A DNA stretch of 64,000 nucleotides. Origin: Mesorhabditis belari. Taxonomy: Eukaryota > Nematoda > Chromadorea > Rhabditida > Rhabditidae. A model generated the notes under the pieces. The model saw nothing but the letters and a program-made list of their open reading frames with translations. It ran no database searches and had not been told where the DNA came from. The position numbers and the translations under genes are program-made. Where the stretch lies: the NCBI GenBank assembly GCA_958450365.1, contig CAUEEP010000737.1:1105501-1169500 (forward strand), read 5' to 3'. Positions 58,014 through 64,000 of the stretch are shown here, piece after piece. Within the stretch, counting starts at the first letter, position 1, and each line of letters begins with the position of its first letter.

Positions 58014-58962
58014 TAAAATTCGTTTCAATTTTCGGTTCTCAAACTTAAGATTTTACTTTTTGTGAATTGGATTTTTATCCTTAAAATTCTCCAAATTAGT
58101 CCTTCCAAATTGGCCGGGAGAAGAGAGAAATGCTCGATTATCGATAAAGAAAATAGTTGAAAAGAAATGGAAAAGAAATGGAAAGAAATGGAAAGAAATT
58201 GGAATAGCCATTCGGCGAGGATGACCCTGAATTTAGCTGCAATAGGGAAAAAAAGGATAAAAAGAAAGGTTACTCAGTGATAGCCATTTGGGCGTTTTTT
58301 TTTTCAGGAATTCGATGTGAAAAGCGCTTAAAGAGAACAGGGAAAACAGTTTTGCGGAAAAAATTTCGAGAGAATAACGCCCCCGGACTCTCGGCAAAGG
58401 TATCTCCAATCCTCCGATATCCTCCGCGAGAAAAAAAAAAGGGATTCACTTAAAAAACATGCTGATAACCTTGACGTTGCAGGTATAAAGCCGAGAAAAA
58501 CGGAGTTCAACGATAGCTACTACTGAGCGGGCATTTTTTATCGTTTCTCTTAATCCAAACTCTCCAAACTCTACCCCCTTTCCCAAATTTGTTGTTCTCA
58601 TTTTCGGGAAGTGATTTTTTTTTGCCCGCTCTTAAATTTAAACTTGCTCATGACCTTGCCATTTTTAGGGCACTGATTGGGATATAAAGAGCTGAGGAGA
58701 CTTGAACTATTGTCAAGATTCGTCAAGATTCAAGTTTTCAACATTTCAAGATTATCTCTTTCTGTTATGACTTACACTAGACTATTTTCCTTTTATTTAA
58801 AGTGTTTTCTAAAAGATGGAAAGCGCTACCGTAACCCCAATGTGTCTCTAAAGAGTTTTATAAAAGATTTGCTTAGAAAGATGTACTGTAATCGGAGTGT
58901 TGGAAAAGCTAGCGTAATTCGTCTTTTTTGGGGGCAAGAAACGATAATCTATTGTAATCTAG

Positions 58963-59225
58963 ACTACTACTAGGCTACTACTAGGCTACTACTAGGCTAC
59001 TACTAGTCTACTACTAGTCTACTACTAGTCTACTACTAGTCTACTACTAGTCTACTACTAGACTACTACTAGTCTACTACTAGACTACTACTAGACTACT
59101 ACTAGGCTACTACTAGGCTACTACTAGGCTACTACTAGGCTACTACTAGGCTACTACTAGGCTACTACTAGGCTACTACTAGGCTACTACTAGGCTACTA
59201 CTAGGCTACTACTAGGCCACTACTA
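58963..59225. repeat. 10-bp minisatellite
   Basis: About 26 units of CTACTACTAG. Confidence 0.95.
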
Positions 59226-59401
59226 GACTACGGAATCTCAAGAATCTACTGTAATCCTTGTCTTTGAGGAAAGAAACGAATTACCATAATCTACCGTAAT
59301 CCTCTTTTGTTCTTTTGTTCAAAATATTGAACAAAGCTTTAGAACATCGTTAGTTTAAGGTTACATTATTACTTATCAAGTCTATCTTTTCGAAAACAGT
59401 T

Positions 59402-59797
59402 TATCTTGGCATCTTGGCATCTTGGTATCTTGGATTCTTGGTATCTTGGAATCTTGGTATCTTGACATCTTAGCATCTTGACATCTTGGAATCTTGGTAT
59501 CTTGACATCTTGGCATCTTGGCATCTTGGCATCTTGGCATCTTGGAATCTTGGTATCTTGGAATCTTGGTATCTTGACATCTTAGCATCTTGACATCTTG
59601 GAATCTTGGTATCTTGACATCTTGGCATCTTGGCATCTTGGAATCTTGGTATCTTGGAATCTTGGTATCTTGGAATCTTGGTATCTTGGCATCTTGGCAT
59701 CTTGGTATCTTGGTATCTTGGTATCTTGGTATCTTGGTATCTTGGTATCTTGACATCTTAGCATCTTGGAATCTTGGCATCTTGGCATCATAATCTT
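59402..59797. repeat. 10-bp minisatellite upstream of the collagen gene
   Basis: About 39 units of ATCTTGGCAT and variants, ending about 150 bp before the collagen ATG. The long open frame on the minus strand is an artefact. Confidence 0.95.
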
Positions 59798-59946
59798 GAC
59801 ATCTGTTGGTAAAAGCTGTAGTTACAGTTGAACTAAAACGGCTAGAATACGGTAGTTTCTTTTGTCTAAACACAGAAAAGAGGGGTTTTTTCTTTCTTTT
59901 ATTCTTTCTTGAGAGAATGAATGAAATTCTACAATGAAATTTGCAG

Positions 59947-62039
59947 ATGGAGGAGGAGAAACGCATCTCCGTGCAGGCTGACGGTCTTAAGAGGATAGCT
60001 TTCCTCGGTGAGTTTTCAAGTTTGACTTGATTGCTGGCTATAAGCTGAATATCTAAATCTATCAATAAAATAATGTTATATAGTCAACTATATAATAATA
60101 TTATATAGTTGAACCATTTCAAATCCGATTTCAGGAGTAACCGTTTCCACGGTGGCCGTCGTTGTCTGCGTTTTGGGTGTTCCACTGATGTGAGTTAAAA
60201 AACTTAATTAGATTAAACTAGATTATCACAAAAACAAGTACGGTAGCTTTCCCTCGTTTTAGAAACAGAAATTATCTTTGTTCAGGTACTCGCACATTCA
60301 ACGCCTTCACACCCAAATGCAACACGAGGTCGATTTCTGCCGTTCGCGATCTGGATCCGTTTTCAAGCAGCTCGCCAAGGCTAATGTGAGAGAAATTGAA
60401 AGAATTGGGTTTATTTTCGAAATCTAGGTCTTGATCCAAGTTGAGCACGGTATCCGCGAGAAGCGTTCCATCGCTCGTCGCCAAGCTGGTGGTGGATGCT
60501 GTGGCTGTGGAGTGTCCGCTGCGGTAGGGGATTCGAAAGCTTTTAAAGTTTAAAGCTCGCTACTTGAATCTTTAGATAACCCTAGTCCTTTGCAAGTTAT
60601 AATCTGATTCATTCGGTTACTGTAGGCCAAATGAAAGGTGGATTACTGTAGCTAGTTCACGGGTTGCTGTGGATCTAATGAAAGGTTCAAGGGTTACTGT
60701 AGATCTAGCAAGGTTTAAGGATTACTGTAGATCCAGCAAGGTTCAAGGGCTACTGTAGATCTCGAAAGGCTCTAGGGTTACTGTAGAACCTGTAGAGCTT
60801 AATGGAAAGTATTTTAGGGTCCTGTAGCTCTTAGAATAATGCAAGTAATGTATTTTAAAGCCTACGATACTACTGTAATAGTTTATCCTAAGATAAAGAG
60901 TACTGTAGATGAATGTACAGCTTGCTTTTACGGCTAAAACATTACAATGACTTAGCCTACTGTAATTTCCCAAATAACGTTTTTTAAAGCTAACACCTTT
61001 AGGGACCACCAGGACCCCCAGGACCCGACGGACCACCCGGACAAGATGGACACCAAGGACCACCTGGAAAGAACGGACCCGATGCCCCACCAGCACCACC
61101 ACCAGTTCAACACCAAAACAAGTATCAAGAGAGTATTCTTCGTCTATTTATGCAAACAATTTTAGCTGCGCCAACTCTTGTCAGCCAGGACCTGCTGGAA
61201 ACGCGGGACGTGCTGGACCCAAGGGACCTAACGGAGCTCCCGGAGGAGCTGGACATCCTGGAAACTCTGGTAAGTGCTAACTCATAGTTCTCAAGAATTT
61301 GGATTCTCAAATAACGAGCTTTCAGGAGCCCCTGGAGCCCAAGGACCACCTGGACCCGCTGGACAGCCTGGACCAAACGGTCAAGCCGGACACCCTGGAG
61401 GCCCTGGAGCTCCCGGAAAGCTCACTCATGTAAGAAAAACTGTTGTAAAGCTGAAATTTTTGTGCTTTAAAGGCTCCTGGCCGACCAGGACCACCAGGAC
61501 CAGCTGGACCTCCCGGACCACCTGGACCCAATGGACATGATGGACAACCTGGATCACCTGGAGGTAAGGCTGGAAATACAAATTAAACTTTAGTGCCTTT
61601 AGAACTCTTTGAAAATTGATTAATTTCTAGGTAAGGGACCTCGAGGACCTGCTGGAGATAATGGAGGACCTGGACAAAAGGGACAAGATGGACAGCCTGG
61701 CGCGCGCGGAGATGATGGACATGATGGTTAGTAGGGAAAAATATAGGGTGTCATTTTTCAGCAGGTATACTGTAGTTTAGCTGAGGTCATTTGTTTTGTC
61801 AGGGGTACTGTAGTTGATTGAATTTCGTTACTGGGGAGGGCTAAACTACAGTAAGTCGATCCAAGTTATAACACTGAATGGTGCAAAAGTGAGATTGTAC
61901 GTATTTTGTACTCTCGTTGTACCTAGCTATTCTCAAGAACTTTTCAATTAACTCAATTTTCAATTCATAAATCACAATTGTAGGGCAGACTGGAAGCTGC
62001 GACCATTGCCCTCCACCAAGAACCGCTCCTGGATATTAG
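59947..62039 (+). CDS. Cuticle collagen
   Basis: The ATG at 59947 follows TTTGCAG directly, so the message is probably trans-spliced. An N-terminal hydrophobic segment (VTVSTVAVVVCVLGVPLM) is followed by a coiled region and a subtilisin-like cleavage site REKRS (about 60455-60470). Next is a Cys cluster GGGCCGCG. Two Gly-X-Y blocks are separated by NCANSCQPG (about 61165-61190) and continue to about 61730. The tail has CDHCPPPRTAPGY, stop at 62037-62039. The order of Cys clusters and triple-helical blocks is that of nematode cuticle collagens, which are secreted by the hypodermis, trimerised and crosslinked. A 470-bp intron (60531-61001) contains a repeat of GGTTACTGTAGATCT-like units. AATAAA signals follow at 62065 and 62265. 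Confidence 0.97.
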
Positions 62040-62602
62040 AAAAAGCATTTTCTTTAAAAGAACTAATAAATCTCTATCTCGCCTTCATAAAAAAGCACCT
62101 CGCCAAACAAAAAAACACATTTGCTTTTGATTACGATTTACGTGAAGTTTATTTTTTCCCAAACAAGCAACTTTATACTACAGATTAAATCGTAAAAACA
62201 CACAAAAATATCACAAAACCGGACTTGAGTAAAAGCTTTTCAACGGTTTTTTCACTCTGTCAACAATAAAATGCAAAGAGCAAAATGGATATCACAGAAA
62301 AGAGAAGAATAAAAAAAATAAGAAAACAGTTCCAGTCCCGTCAATTTTACACACCTAGGTTTGGTAAAAAAAAGATCGAACTGTTACAATGTTAGCCAAT
62401 ATAAAGTCATATACAAATGGGCTAATCGATGATGGGCTTAACTCAAACACAACAGAGTTAGATATTGACACTTTAAAGTTATAGGGCAATTCAAAATAGG
62501 TATGACTATCTTTCTAGACATCTTATCACATAAAATAGACAGTAATATTATTGCAAAGATACTTCGACTTTGGATTTAATTTTACAAGGAAAAGCTTTGA
62601 AC
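62040..62602. other. Convergent 3' intergenic region
   Basis: About 560 bp lie between the collagen stop and the stop of the GDP-fucose transporter. The region is AT-rich. It holds AATAAA signals for the collagen at 62065-62070 and 62265-62270. No gene or repeat is evident. Confidence 0.6.
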
Positions 62603-64000
62603 TTAAACTTTAGGGTCGTCATCGTCGTTTTGCTTCATTAAAGGTCGACGATCACTGCTACCCGAATCGCTTGCGAGTGACACGTATCGTATCTTCATAT
62701 CCTAAAGAAGAAAATGTTTAAAAACTGTAAACACTAACAAACTAGGTTAAAAATTTAAACACTTGCCTGACTTTTAACCCAAGTGTACAACGCCGAACCG
62801 ATCAAGACGACAAAGTTGCTACCCCACCTGAAAAAAATAGTTCGTAAATCTTAGTCGAATAATCGGCCATATTTTTTCCCTATCGCAATTTTTTATGAGA
62901 TTGAGAACCTACCATAAGAATGGCTTGACCTCTTGCCACCATCCTACAGCCATCACAGTCTGTGCCGCGGCCTTGGCTGTTCCGGAAATATTGTGGGTGA
63001 GGGGAGATGTCACCTAAGGAAAAAAGTTGAAGGAGATAAATGGCTAATCCTACCTGAATTTGCCAACCAGTCACATAGCCCATCATAAATCCGAAAATGC
63101 CTGAAATGACCATCAACGTCCAGAAAGTGCCCGAGAAAAGTTGGGGGAAGTAGGCAACCTGCCCAAACTCACCACTAAAGCTATTTTAAAAAGAAAAATT
63201 TTATAAAATGTTACCTGAAAAGCATGAGAGGTAGGAATAGAACAATGGCATTCAAGTTATTGTACATCGTTAGTCTCCAAATAGAATCACCGACAGCACC
63301 AAGTGATCTAAATAAAAAAGTGTCCTGCCTTTAAAAAAAGCCAAAAATATATTACAGCCATAAAGCGATTACAAACCTTGAAGTGTAAATGGCATTTAGA
63401 GCGACACAAAGCGAGGCTAGGACTCCATAAACAACACCAGAAACGGATAGAGACCCTAAAAAAGTAAAAATTATGTATACCATTATTTAAGGCACTAACC
63501 AGCAACATCCTCTTGATTTACTCCTAAAAAGAATCCACCGATGATCAACAAACAACATCCAATTGCTCGAGCCGATGTCTTTTGACCAAGAATCAAGTAG
63601 GAGCAAACCTCAAAAAGACATAATAAATTTAAACTTGCTCAATTTTACTTACAACATTGAAAATAGTTGTCAGTGAGCGACCGACGTAATAAAACGACAC
63701 ACCAACGTATTTAAGGCACAAGTTGTTGAATGCAATCATCCCGACGAAAACAATGGAAAGTGGCAAAACCTAAAAATAGAATTTAAAGTGTTGAATTGAA
63801 CAACAAACCTCTCTCGATATTTTTTGATCCAAATACATGTTTGGAAATTGAATGGAGCTGTTAGGGAAAGCCTTGCTGATCTTCGAGAGTATGAAGCACA
63901 ACGCGACAGTGACCACACATTGGAACCATGTGATAAATAGCGGAGCATCAAGCTAAATCCATAGTCATAAACAGTGATGAAGTCACTAATCTTTTGATCT
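62603..64000 (-). CDS. GDP-fucose transporter (SLC35C1 type), 5' end outside window
   Basis: Eight or so exons read down to the TAA at 62603. They cover about 290 C-terminal residues of a nucleotide-sugar transporter. Family hallmarks are near-identical to human SLC35C1: [107 protein letters not shown] and [20 protein letters not shown]. The tail is an acidic cytosolic [10 protein letters not shown]. The protein carries GDP-fucose from cytosol into the Golgi lumen in exchange for GMP, feeding fucosyltransferases. The exon at about 63850-63955 ([20 protein letters not shown]) is the earliest seen; the N-terminal membrane helix and start lie beyond 64000. The visible part appears intact. Confidence 0.95.

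Larger units (their letters stand above)
55698..59946. other. Intergenic, transposon and satellite DNA
   Basis: Between fnci-1 and the collagen gene. It contains the mariner, a tRNA-like relic and four minisatellites. 58020-58960 is AT-rich with no supported gene. Confidence 0.7.

Noticed and set aside
59382..60065. 227-residue frame of repeated Lys/Gln/Asp units
   Set aside because: It is a 10-bp minisatellite read in three phases; it opposes the collagen start exon and has no splice signals.
1..64000. CRISPR array or prokaryotic operon
   Set aside because: Short tandem repeats lack regularly spaced unique spacers, and the genes are intron-rich and animal.

Overview
The window looks like nuclear DNA of a nematode, probably a rhabditid other than a standard reference strain. 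The evidence is many short GT-AG introns with TTTCAG-type acceptors, genes whose start codon lies directly behind an acceptor-like AG (as expected for spliced-leader trans-splicing), a cuticle collagen, and a serpentine receptor of the nematode Sre family. Intergenic DNA and introns are full of short palindromic DNA transposons, tRNA-like insertions and minisatellites. All gene models come from reading exons by eye, so terminal exons and some splice sites are approximate.

Layout. 1-4771 (+): 3' part of an unrecognised gene ending in a possible PDZ ligand. 4772-7339: MITEs and satellite. 7340-8229 (-): small charged coiled-coil protein. 8230-10718: mariner remnant, MITE, minisatellites. 10719-16805 (-): SLC22/OCT-type organic ion transporter. 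17652-20931 (-): Sre-type chemoreceptor. 21140-23302 (-): tRNA 2-thiouridylase (TRMU/MnmA). 23540-25011 (-): charged helical protein of unknown family. 25389-26019 (+): cytidine deaminase. 26420-31010 (-): importin-beta-3 (imb-3/IPO5). 31011-38319: a 7.3-kb transposon field with a decayed Tc1/Tc3-type element, a pogo-type fragment and an RT scrap. 38320-55697 (+): a very long FANCI orthologue (fnci-1) whose introns hold many MITEs and satellites. 55698-59946: degenerate mariner, tRNA-like sequence and satellites. 59947-62039 (+): cuticle collagen. 62603-64000 (-): GDP-fucose transporter (SLC35C1 type), cut by the window edge.

The genes are mostly unrelated housekeeping genes: nuclear import, DNA crosslink repair, pyrimidine salvage, mitochondrial tRNA thiolation, Golgi nucleotide-sugar transport. 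The tightest cluster is 21-26 kb, where two genes lie head to tail and the second shares a 377-bp divergent promoter with cytidine deaminase.

The most notable non-gene signals are these: a roughly 100-bp repeat with paired E2F-like sites upstream of both imb-3 and fnci-1; a 388-bp snap-back element with a perfect 10-bp target duplication; a 0.9-kb element with an 8-bp target duplication and arrays of a GGCGCT motif; four copies of one MITE inside fnci-1; copied exon fragments inside introns of the OCT and FANCI genes; and two one-base frame breaks, both in four-base A/T runs, in otherwise intact genes.
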